Assembly: GCF_009649955.1 (NCBI RefSeq) | Contig: NZ_CP045875.1 | Span: 1,407,501 to 1,471,500 of the forward strand | Length of the DNA: 64,000 nt | Reading direction: 5' to 3' | DNA from: Heliorestis convoluta | GTDB lineage: Bacteria; Bacillota; Desulfitobacteriia; Heliobacteriales; Heliobacteriaceae | In this document: positions 7,929 to 15,166 of the stretch, piece after piece | How positions within the stretch are numbered: the first letter of the stretch is position 1 | How the letters are laid out: each line of letters starts with the position of its first letter | Made by a program: the position numbers and the translations under genes | The notes under the pieces: model-generated | What the model was told of the DNA's origin: nothing | What the model saw: only the letters and a program-made list of their open reading frames with translations | Databases searched by the model: none

Positions 7929-9519
7929 AGGAATGGTAGCCTTTGTTCTTCATGCCCATTTGCCTTTCGTACGGCATCCCGACCGTGAAGATTATTTGGA
8001 AGAACGTTGGCTTTTTGAAGCAATTACAGAATGCTATTTGCCTCTATTAAAAGTATTTGAGGGCTGGCATCGCGATGGCATACCAGCCCGTTTTACAATG
8101 ACGATGAGCCCTACCCTGATGACGATGCTTGCCGATCCCTTATTGCAAGAACGTTACAGCAAGCACCTAGATAACCTTACATTATTAGGTGAACTAGAAA
8201 TCGATCGAACGGAAGAAGACAGGGCTTATGCTCACCTAGCCCATCTTTATCGGCATCGTTTTTATGAAGCGCAACAAGTTTTTGAGCATCGTTATGGATG
8301 CGATCTTATCGGTGCTTTTCGAGGATTAATGCAAAAAGGCGTCATTGAAATCATCCCTTGTCCTGCTACACATGGCTATTTGCCTCTGATGCGTCTACAA
8401 CAAGAAGCTCAAGTTGCCCAAATCGCTGTAGCTGTTGATACCTACGAGCATTACTTCCACCAAAAGCCAAAAGGCATTTGGCTATCTGAGTGCGCCTATC
8501 ATGAAGGCTTAGAAAATCGTTTGGCACAATTCGGCATTCAATACTTTCTTACAGATGCACACGGTATCCTTTATGCCACGCCGAGACCACGCTATGGTCT
8601 CTATGCTCCCATCCAAACACCAGCTGGGGTAGCAGCCTTTGGTCGCGACCTGGAATCGTCACGGCAAGTCTGGAGCCGCGAAGAAGGATATCCAGGCGAT
8701 GGCGATTATCGAGAATACTATCGAGATATAGGATTCGATTTGGACTTTGAATATGTGCGCCCCTTTATTCATCCTGAAGGATTAAGACTCCACACAGGAT
8801 TTAAGTACCATCGTATTACAGAGCGAGATTCCGATCACAAAGAACCTTATGTACCCACTTGGGCTGAAGCAAAAACATCTCTCCATGCTGGCGACTTTCT
8901 CTTCAATCGAAGCAAACAAATCGAATACTTAAACCAAGTGATTCCCGATCGTGAACCGATTATCATCTGCCCTTACGATGCTGAACTTTTCGGGCATTGG
9001 TGGTACGAAGGTCCTCTCTTTCTCGATCAAGTTGGTCGCCAGGCGCAACAAGTCAGCCCTGGAATAGAATTTGTAACTCCTTCAGACTATCTGAAAAAGT
9101 ACCCTCGTATCCAACCATCAACGCCTTGCGAGTCCAGTTGGGGTGCCGATGGCTACCACGAAGTGTGGTTAGAAGATAGCAACCACTGGCTCTATCGCCA
9201 CCTTCACAAAGCGGCTGAAAGAATGATCGGCCTCTCCAAGGAGCGACCTCATACGGAAGGTCTGCAACGAAGAGCCCTCAATCAAATGGCTCGTGAGCTA
9301 CTTCTCGCCCAAAGCAGTGACTGGGCTTTTATCATGAAAACAAATACAACTGTCCAGTATGCTATCAATCGCTCCGTATACCATCTTAATAATTGCTCAT
9401 TGCTTTACGATATGGTTACCGGTGAAAAGCCTCTGCGTGAAGAACTGGTTAGCGAGCTAGAAGAAGTGAATCCAGTTTTTCCTCGCATGGATTATCGTTT
9501 GTATAGTGGACAAGTCTAG
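7915..9519 (+). CDS. GH57 family 1,4-alpha-glucan branching enzyme (DUF1957 type)
   Basis: Predicted to make alpha-1,6 branches in glycogen-like alpha-glucan. At 534 residues it has the size of the GH57/DUF1957 branching enzymes. Visible conserved regions are HAHLPFV near residue 13, WLSECAYHEG near 187 (nucleophile glutamate) and YDAELFGHWWYEG near 354 (acid/base aspartate), then the C-terminal helical DUF1957 domain. The start is the TTG at 7915 with GGGAGG only three bases away; the ATG at 7933 is possible. It follows the DUF4912 gene and faces a GT4 glucan synthase. Confidence 0.9.
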   Translation: MEIHKGMVAFVLHAHLPFVRHPDREDYLEERWLFEAITECYLPLLKVFEGWHRDGIPARFTMTMSPTLMTMLADPLLQERYSKHLDNLTLLGELEIDRTEEDRAYAHLAHLYRHRFYEAQQVFEHRYGCDLIGAFRGLMQKGVIEIIPCPATHGYLPLMRLQQEAQVAQIAVAVDTYEHYFHQKPKGIWLSECAYHEGLENRLAQFGIQYFLTDAHGILYATPRPRYGLYAPIQTPAGVAAFGRDLESSRQVWSREEGYPGDGDYREYYRDIGFDLDFEYVRPFIHPEGLRLHTGFKYHRITERDSDHKEPYVPTWAEAKTSLHAGDFLFNRSKQIEYLNQVIPDREPIIICPYDAELFGHWWYEGPLFLDQVGRQAQQVSPGIEFVTPSDYLKKYPRIQPSTPCESSWGADGYHEVWLEDSNHWLYRHLHKAAERMIGLSKERPHTEGLQRRALNQMARELLLAQSSDWAFIMKTNTTVQYAINRSVYHLNNCSLLYDMVTGEKPLREELVSELEEVNPVFPRMDYRLYSGQV

Positions 9520-9537
9520 GTCTCGGTCTAGGCGGTG

Positions 9538-9648
9538 ATGATTTGTATGTATAAACGTTTGGCGCTTGTAATTGTTGCTTCTTTGCTTTATGTTGGGTCG
9601 ATTTATGTGGGCGTGAATTTGTTTTTGTACTGGGCTATGTCTAAGTGA
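9538..9648 (+). CDS. Small single-helix membrane peptide (33-36 residues)
   Basis: A short reading frame lies just after the branching enzyme. ATG codons at 9538 and 9547 share the frame, and AGGCGGTG is upstream. The peptide from 9547 is MYKRLALVIVASLLYVG then SIYVGVNLFLYWAMSK: a short basic head, one helix of about 26 hydrophobic residues with Y, N and W, and a short polar tail. That is a plausible type of small membrane subunit. I cannot assign a function. It is too short for coding statistics and could be chance, but the clean topology and ribosome site argue for a gene. Confidence 0.5.
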   Translation: MICMYKRLALVIVASLLYVGSIYVGVNLFLYWAMSK

Positions 9649-9726
9649 TCTTTCACGCAATTTTCATCTTTAGTTGTGCCCGACCGGGCATGCCTGGTTA
9701 CTTCGAAAATAGTTACCCTGTGTTGG

Positions 9727-9839
9727 GGGCAGGCGTTATGAATTCCTTCCGAACGGACTCATCCCACGCCATGAGCGGCAGCAAGCTGCCGATGGCTGAG
9801 GTCTGAAGTCCTCTCTACAGGAATTCATAACGCCTGCCC
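9727..9839. repeat. Hairpin repeat A1
   Basis: Perfect 20-base arms (9727-9746 and 9820-9839; GGGCAGGCGTTATG... against its complement) enclose an inner structure: GGACT/AGTCC, GCCAT/ATGGC and an apical CGGCAG-CAAG-CTGCCG stem-loop. The interior is almost identical to that of A2 at 28197-28270 in inverse orientation. Confidence 0.85.
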
Positions 9840-9981
9840 TAGTTACATCTTGCTGGTTGAGACGAACCAATTGCCTATTGCAAATACAACAGCCAGTTGC
9901 GTATAGCCAGTTGCGTATACATAGCAGGAAGTTACGCCAAGTTATTCCAACGGCGGGAGTAACAATCAGCAAAAACCTTCT

Positions 9982-10096
9982 GGGCCAGGGCATCACGCTT
10001 TCCGCAGCGGGACTTGGGACCTCAGCTGTCGCCAGCTTGCTGGCGGTAACAGCGTGGGACCAGTCCAGAGCGGAGGAAAGCGTGATGCCCTGGCCC
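9982..10096. repeat. Hairpin repeat B1
   Basis: Perfect 22-base arms (9982-10003 and 10075-10096; core GCATCACGCTTTCC) enclose an interior with the apical stem CGCCAGC-TT-GCTGGCG. It shares its plan with the A hairpins when read in reverse complement, with paired substitutions in the stems. Confidence 0.85.
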
Positions 10097-10184
10097 CTCT
10101 ACAAGGTTTCTCTATCATCCCTCGTCGTAACACAGATGGACCATGCAACACATCTATCTCAATGAAGAGGCAACGAACCCCCTT

Positions 10185-11432
10185 TTACGCTCGTTGCAAA
10201 AGCTGTGCCAGACGCTTTCTACCTAGATCTATAGGATGTACATTAGAAGGTTTGACATCAGGCTGTTCAAATACTTGCTCATAAACAGAGGCCGTTTTTT
10301 CGGCGATGGCCGACCAAGCATAGACGTCTTGGACTTCTTGGTAAGCGTTGCGAACCATATAGTCGACAAGACCTGGATCGGATAGAACACGATGAATCTG
10401 TTGGGCCAGTGAAGATGGTTGGTTTACATAGGCTTTCAAGCCATTTCGGCCATGATGGATAATCTCGCTGAGTCCGCCTGTATCAGATGCAACAACCGGT
10501 GTTTCGGCGGCCATGGCTTCTAAGGCAACGATTCCAAAAGGCTCGTAATAACTGGGAAATACAGCAACGTCAGCGGTGCGCATGAGGCCTACTTTTGTCG
10601 AATCATCGATATAGCCGGTGAGCATTACTTTTTCACCAACACCCATACGGTGTGACAAATGACGAAGGTAGTTCATTTGTGTGCCTGTACCTGCAATTAT
10701 GACTTTCACATAAGGTTGCTGTTGTAGTAGTTCTGGCAGGGCTTGAATCAGCACTTGAATTCCTTTTTCCCAGACCAATCGTCCTACATAGAAGATAATT
10801 TTTTCATGATCAGCAGCAAAGTCGGAACGACGGAAGTTATCGCCAACTTTATCAGCATGAAAATCAGCAGGATGAACGCCATTGGGGATAATATCTAACT
10901 TATCACCAGGTATTTGGAAGATACGTTCCAGTTCACCCCTCATATGTTGACTGCAGACGATTATCTTTTTGGCTTCATAGCAAAGCCACCATTCTATCTG
11001 GCTGATGTATCGATGGAGATCATTATGAAGGCCATTGTGACGGCCCCATTCGGTCGCATGAATGGTTGCAACGAGAGGCTTGTTCCAACTTTGCTTTAAG
11101 AGGCGAGCGCTAAAAGCAGCCAACCAATCATGGGAGTGAATAATATCAAAAGGACCAAAGCGCTTTTCGATGGCAATGGCTTTTTCTACAAAATGAAAAT
11201 TCAAGTGATGTATATAACCAATAAAATCTAAAGACCATAAACCGGCTGGTTGAATGCGATGAACTGTAACACCACGATCATTTTCTTCCTCTGGCAAATC
11301 ATCGCCGCCCTGGGTAATGACATGTACTTCATGTCCGAGACGGACGAGCTCGCCTGTTAAACCATGAACGTGTGGCGCCAGTCCACCTACAATTTTTGGG
11401 GGGTATTCCCAAGACAACATAAGAATTTTCAA
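10185..11432 (-). CDS. GT4 family glycosyltransferase, probable alpha-glucan (glycogen) synthase
   Basis: The 415-residue GT-B fold protein starts MKILMLSWEYPPKIVGGLAPHV, the sugar-nucleotide glucan-synthase type N-terminus, and has DIIHSHDWLAAF. The C-terminal half has FYVGRLVWEKGIQVL, PSYYEPFGIVALEAMAA and TPVVASDTGGLSEII, the donor-binding EX7E region. It lies near, and faces, the GH57 branching enzyme and follows a starch-binding CBM25 gene on the same strand, so a role in alpha-glucan synthesis is likely. The start is a TTG at 11432 with AGGAGG 11 bases upstream. Other GT4 roles, such as exopolysaccharide synthesis, cannot be excluded. Confidence 0.85.
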   Translation of the reverse strand: MKILMLSWEYPPKIVGGLAPHVHGLTGELVRLGHEVHVITQGGDDLPEEENDRGVTVHRIQPAGLWSLDFIGYIHHLNFHFVEKAIAIEKRFGPFDIIHSHDWLAAFSARLLKQSWNKPLVATIHATEWGRHNGLHNDLHRYISQIEWWLCYEAKKIIVCSQHMRGELERIFQIPGDKLDIIPNGVHPADFHADKVGDNFRRSDFAADHEKIIFYVGRLVWEKGIQVLIQALPELLQQQPYVKVIIAGTGTQMNYLRHLSHRMGVGEKVMLTGYIDDSTKVGLMRTADVAVFPSYYEPFGIVALEAMAAETPVVASDTGGLSEIIHHGRNGLKAYVNQPSSLAQQIHRVLSDPGLVDYMVRNAYQEVQDVYAWSAIAEKTASVYEQVFEQPDVKPSNVHPIDLGRKRLAQLLQRA

Positions 11433-11462
11433 AGCCTAAATAACCTCCTGCTCGAGCAAAAA

Positions 11463-11495
11463 AAGTATAGAATTGGAAGGGGCCTTAGGCCCCTT
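11463..11495 (-). terminator. Strong terminator after the CBM25 gene
   Basis: AAGGGGCC-TTA-GGCCCCTT at 11477-11495, followed on the minus strand by a U-run (TTTTTTT at about 11457-11465). It overlaps the stop of the CBM gene and separates it from the GT4 gene. Confidence 0.75.
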
Positions 11496-11859
11496 ACCCG
11501 TTGTGCACCTGGAAGGTCCAGTTTACGCCGGCGTTGTTATCCCAGTTCTGAGCCGAATCGTGGAAACATAGATGAAGATTGCCGCTTTGTTCAACCGGTA
11601 TCACTTTCGCCCATCCCCAGCCTACCTTTTCCATACGATGATCGTTTACACTGTTCCATTGGTCTGATTGACCATAGCCTGTGTGTAAATAGACTTGATC
11701 CGCTCCACTATCATTTAACATACCGGAATAGAAGACGGTGATCTCTTGCCCTGCTGTAATCGGAAGAGGATCGACGCGCACACCACCAGAATAGGTGTTT
11801 TGGCTCATGACTTCTAAACGATTATCAGCACTGAAATTACTATACTTCAGATTGGACAC
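11494..11859 (-). CDS. Stand-alone CBM25-like starch-binding domain protein
   Basis: The 121 residues are essentially one carbohydrate-binding module. The pattern ITVFYSGML ... VYLHTGYG ... WNSVNDHRME ... WGWAKVIPV ... LHLCFHDSAQNWDNNAGVNW matches family 25 modules, which bind alpha-glucan. There is no signal peptide and no catalytic domain, so the product is probably cytoplasmic and may bind the storage glucan made by its neighbours. The start is a GTG at 11859 with GGAGG seven bases upstream. It has its own terminator, so it is a separate transcript upstream of the GT4 gene. Confidence 0.8.
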   Translation of the reverse strand: MSNLKYSNFSADNRLEVMSQNTYSGGVRVDPLPITAGQEITVFYSGMLNDSGADQVYLHTGYGQSDQWNSVNDHRMEKVGWGWAKVIPVEQSGNLHLCFHDSAQNWDNNAGVNWTFQVHNG

Positions 11860-12010
11860 ACCATCACCTCCGTAAATTTTCAGAGCCTTCCAGGTAGGTG
11901 CTTTCCACCCTTCTTAGTATGGGATGAGTAGAGGCTCACTATGAATCTTTAAGCCAGAAAAGTTTAAGAGAAAAGAGCAATGAATACCCCTGTTCAAGAA
12001 AAAGAAGCAA

Positions 12011-12051
12011 AAAAAAGACCTGCAAGCCAGCGCTTTGGCTTACAGGTCTTT
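12011..12051 (-). terminator. Terminator after nifV
   Basis: AAAGACCTG-C-AAGCCA pairs with TTGGCTT-A-CAGGTCTTT (12014-12051) with one mismatch, followed on the minus strand by eight U. It lies 60 bases past the nifV stop. Confidence 0.8.
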
Positions 12052-12111
12052 CTATCACTTATCAATATTCTTTTGGTCCTTAAGACCTATCTTTACTATC
12101 AGATCTTCGAT

Positions 12112-13248
12112 CTAGTGATCAGGATAGCCGTAAAGCTCTTCATAAACATACATAATCTCTTTATCAAAGAGAGTACGCTTTAGCTCAACAGCAGCAGTCC
12201 GGACTTTTTCCAGAATTTTAGCAGCTTGCTCTTCTGTGATATCGATCTCGAACTGACGGAATTTTGCTTTAATGGATGCAGTACCGGAGTGCTTACCAAT
12301 GACGATCTGGCGCTCCAGACCGACTTCTTCCGGTGTAATAACTTCATAAGTCTGTGGGTTCTTCATGGCGCCGTCAGCATGAATACCTGATTCATGGGCA
12401 AACATGTTCGTGCCAACGATAGCTTTCCAAGACGGTAAGAAGCGACCAGACGCGCGAGCTACATAATCACAAACTTCATGGAACTTGTTCGTCTTGAAGC
12501 CGAGGTCAATACCTTCAATATGCTTAAGAGCCATAACAACTTCTTCTAAAGCTGCGTTACCAGCACGCTCACCGAGACCATTCACAGTAACACCCACATG
12601 AGTTGCGCCTGCTTTTACGCCGGCTAAAGCGTTTGCAGTTGCAAGACCAAAGTCATCGTGAGTGTGCATCTCAACATCAATATCTACAGCTTCACGTAAC
12701 TTCTTAATTCTCTCATAAATTACGAAAGGCTCTAAGATACCTACTGTATCGCAATAACGAATCCGATCAGCACCTGCTTTTTTCGCTTCCGTAGCGAACT
12801 GAATCAGGAATTCAAGATCAGAGCGAGAAGCATCTTCGGCATTTACAGAGATGTACATGCCCTGGGACTTGGCAAACTCTGTTGCCTTGATCATGGATTC
12901 TAGAACCCATTCTCTTGAAGTCTGCAACTTGTATTGAATATGGATATCAGATGTAGAGATAGAAATCGCTACAGCATCACAACCACAGTCAACAGAATGT
13001 TGGATGTCAGAAATAACTGCACGGTTCCAGCCCATAATACTAGCCTTAAGGCCTAGTTTCACAATGTCCTTGATAGCCTGCTTTTCGTCGCCGCCCATGA
13101 CAGGAATACCAGCTTCAATCTGATGTACTCCTAGATCATCAAGCATTCTAGCAATACGGATTTTTTCTTTGTTCGCAAAAACTACACCAGCTGTTTGCTC
13201 CCCGTCACGCAGGGTTGTGTCTACAATAATGATGTCTTTTTTAGCCAA
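12112..13248 (-). CDS. nifV: Homocitrate synthase NifV
   Basis: Condenses acetyl-CoA with 2-oxoglutarate to give homocitrate, the organic ligand of the nitrogenase FeMo cofactor. At 378 residues it has the length of NifV. Motifs are IIVDTTLRDGEQTAGV (active-site R-D), IEAGIPVMGG, the metal ligands MHTHDDFGLATAN, and NGLGERAGNAALEEV. A TTG at 13248 follows GGGGTGAGGG. It is bounded by its own promoter and terminator and has no nif neighbour here. 2-Isopropylmalate synthase is the main alternative, but the length and the MGG motif favour NifV, which would imply a diazotroph. Confidence 0.85.
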   Translation of the reverse strand: MAKKDIIIVDTTLRDGEQTAGVVFANKEKIRIARMLDDLGVHQIEAGIPVMGGDEKQAIKDIVKLGLKASIMGWNRAVISDIQHSVDCGCDAVAISISTSDIHIQYKLQTSREWVLESMIKATEFAKSQGMYISVNAEDASRSDLEFLIQFATEAKKAGADRIRYCDTVGILEPFVIYERIKKLREAVDIDVEMHTHDDFGLATANALAGVKAGATHVGVTVNGLGERAGNAALEEVVMALKHIEGIDLGFKTNKFHEVCDYVARASGRFLPSWKAIVGTNMFAHESGIHADGAMKNPQTYEVITPEEVGLERQIVIGKHSGTASIKAKFRQFEIDITEEQAAKILEKVRTAAVELKRTLFDKEIMYVYEELYGYPDH

Positions 13249-13303
13249 AAACCCTCACCCCTTGCAAGTATTGTAATTCCTGATGCTTTTGATAGACCTT
13301 ATC

Positions 13304-13331
13304 ATTTTAGCATAAAATAAAAATCACGCAA
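13304..13331 (-). promoter_or_regulatory. Putative sigma-A promoter of nifV
   Basis: On the minus strand TTGCGT (13331-13326), 16 bases, then TAAAAT (13309-13304), followed by about 55 bases to the nifV start. Confidence 0.45.
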
Positions 13332-13393
13332 GACACTTCTTCCTTATAATGGTATGTATTGGAGTATCTCATACTAGATTCTATACAGAATTA

Positions 13394-13609
13394 TCAATAC
13401 AACAATTGTACAGCCTTAATTCTTTGTAATGGAATCATCCAACTTTGTGCATCTACCATATCGTCAGGACGAACATGCACATAGAGATGCTCCATCTTTA
13501 AGACATAAAAAGACTTTACAGAACCATCAAGGAAGTGGACTTGCACCCTTTTTTCCTGTTCGGCTGCTTCTTCCAGAATACGGAAGACATCGGCTCGAAT
13601 CAATCCCAT
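13394..13609 (-). CDS. Small protein of unknown function (SH3-barrel-like)
   Basis: The 71 residues have a short helix (VFRILEEAAEQ) and then alternating beta-like stretches: RVQVHFLDGSVKSFYV, YVHVRPDD, SWMIPLQRIKAVQLL. The pattern recalls small Sm-like or SH3 barrels, but I recognise no family. AGAGGA lies eight bases before the ATG. It is about 40 bases downstream of the peroxiredoxin gene and probably co-transcribed with it. Confidence 0.6.
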   Translation of the reverse strand: MGLIRADVFRILEEAAEQEKRVQVHFLDGSVKSFYVLKMEHLYVHVRPDDMVDAQSWMIPLQRIKAVQLLY

Positions 13610-13650
13610 GCGCTTGATTCCTCTCCCTATCCTATCCTTGAAAGCAACCT

Positions 13651-14124
13651 TTATGCTTGCCCTTGTAGCGTTCTCAATACTTGCTGGGCATGCCCGGCAG
13701 CTTTCACTTTGCGAAAGATATGCGAAAGAGAACCGTCAGAATCGATCACAAAAGTAGAGCGTTCTACCCCGATAGTCTTCTTACCATACATGGTCTTCTC
13801 TTTGAGAACCTGGTAGAGAGCGCTAACGGAACGGTCTTCATCGCTAACAAGCAAAAAAGGAAGATCATGCTTGACGATAAACTTCTGATGGGAGGAAGGG
13901 GTATCTCGGCTAATGCCTACAATGACTTTATTAAGAGCTTTAAACTCTTCGTAAAGGTCACGAAATTCTACAGCTTCTTTGGTACAGCCTGCTGTGTTAT
14001 TTTTAGAATAAAAGAAGAGCACCACACCTTGCCCGCGCAAGGCGCTTAAAGTAAAGTCGTTACCGTCGGAAGCAGGCCGCGTAAAGTCAGGCGCCGCTTG
14101 ACCTATCTCGAGTTCAGCTGTCAT
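13651..14124 (-). CDS. bcp: Peroxiredoxin, BCP/PrxQ family
   Basis: Thiol peroxidase that reduces hydrogen and alkyl peroxides. The 157 residues carry VVLFFYSKNNTAGCTKEAVEFRD with the peroxidatic cysteine in AGCTKE. The resolving cysteine that many BCP proteins have five residues later is a valine here, so it would act as a 1-Cys enzyme or use another thiol. The usual F-Y-P at the start of the motif is F-Y-S. A good GGGAGGA site precedes the ATG at 14124. Confidence 0.9.
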   Translation of the reverse strand: MTAELEIGQAAPDFTRPASDGNDFTLSALRGQGVVLFFYSKNNTAGCTKEAVEFRDLYEEFKALNKVIVGISRDTPSSHQKFIVKHDLPFLLVSDEDRSVSALYQVLKEKTMYGKKTIGVERSTFVIDSDGSLSHIFRKVKAAGHAQQVLRTLQGQA

Positions 14125-14238
14125 AACTACAATCCTCCCAGCTTTCCGAACAGGAATTGTATACTGTTTTCTCTTTAGAGTACGCTTTCTCCTGCATAAA
14201 CAGTCATCAAAAACAATAAATGGAAGTTATTATTTTCA

Positions 14239-15045
14239 TTAACTTTCCCCATCAAAGAATGGCAGTTTTCTCAACCTATATACCGCTTCTAAAATAACCT
14301 CAACTGGAACAGCATTATTATACTCCAAAATCAAGGCTGGCGATGCGGTACTTTCGGCTAAGGCTTGCCATATCGGTTCCCATTCAATCGTCCCTTTTCC
14401 GATGGGAAGATGTAGATCAGAATGGCCATCATTGTCATGAAGATGCAAGCCTGCGAGCTTCGTTCCTAGACGACGAATCACAGAGGGAATATCCCAACCG
14501 TTAATGTGAGCATGCCCTACATCGAGCAAAGCTTGTGCAGCTACCTGCTCTTGCAGTAAAGCGATATAGGCTTCTTGACCAAAAATCTCCCCGTCTCCAT
14601 GACCTATATTTTCAATGGCCAATGGAATTCCCAATCGATGGGCTTTGCCTGCTAACAAAGACAAGGCTTGCTTAATTCGCTGTCTTGCTAACGTTGTATC
14701 AAAGATTTGCGTTGAACTTGCATTGGGATGAATCGTCACATGATCGCATTGTAACTCCACAGCAATTTGCAAAAAATCTTTGTATGTATCAAGCGATATT
14801 TCACGAATCGCAGGGTGGTTCTCTGAAGCAAGATTCAGATCATAAAAAGGTGCATGAAGACTCCGTGGTCCCTTATAGTGTCGCAGCCATTCCTTCGTCT
14901 GCTCAAAATCCGATTCTGGGTCTCGCCAACAAGGTCTCTCGGCAAAGATTTCGATACCAATCTCTTCATCCATGCACTTTTTTAGATCCTCTTTGTCCCG
15001 TAATGAAAGCGTACTTACAAAGATACGTTTCCTCTTTAAGACCAT
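14239..15045 (-). CDS. TIM-barrel sugar isomerase/epimerase family (AP endonuclease 2 fold)
   Basis: About 268 residues. Motifs of the xylose-isomerase-like TIM barrel are SLHAPFYDLNL, HVTIHPNAS, IPLAIENIGHGDG, LLDVGHAHI, LHLHDNDGHSD and LILEYNN, which supply metal-binding H, E and D residues. The family holds sugar-phosphate isomerases, inosose dehydratases and nucleases, and I cannot choose the substrate. A longer frame starts at 15072, but GGAGGAGG lies six bases before the ATG at 15045. It follows addA with 120 bases between. Confidence 0.8.
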   Translation of the reverse strand: MVLKRKRIFVSTLSLRDKEDLKKCMDEEIGIEIFAERPCWRDPESDFEQTKEWLRHYKGPRSLHAPFYDLNLASENHPAIREISLDTYKDFLQIAVELQCDHVTIHPNASSTQIFDTTLARQRIKQALSLLAGKAHRLGIPLAIENIGHGDGEIFGQEAYIALLQEQVAAQALLDVGHAHINGWDIPSVIRRLGTKLAGLHLHDNDGHSDLHLPIGKGTIEWEPIWQALAESTASPALILEYNNAVPVEVILEAVYRLRKLPFFDGES

Positions 15046-15166
15046 GGTTCGCCTCCTCCAAGTCGACAACATCTTCCATCAGAGAAATGTTAAAGCTCTT
15101 TCTATAAATTTCTTTCTCCACACTCTGACAAATTCCTGCCACGCTTTTTGAAGGACAAAGTTGTTA

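Larger units (their letters stand above)
9703..10105. repeat. Compound repeat, copy 1 (hairpin A1, spacer, hairpin B1)
   Basis: About 400 bp between convergent genes, related in inverted orientation to 27920-28314. Matching blocks are the left flank AATAGTTACCCTGTG, the spacer start ACATCTTGCTGGTTG, the spacer end GAGTAACAATCAGCAAAAA, and both internal hairpins. No protein-coding frame is conserved between the copies. The rest of 9649-10184 shows no gene. Confidence 0.8.

Noticed and set aside
9857-10284. Two plus-strand frames of 102 and 76 codons across the compound repeat
   Set aside because: They read through hairpin B1 and are not conserved in the inverted copy at 28 kb.
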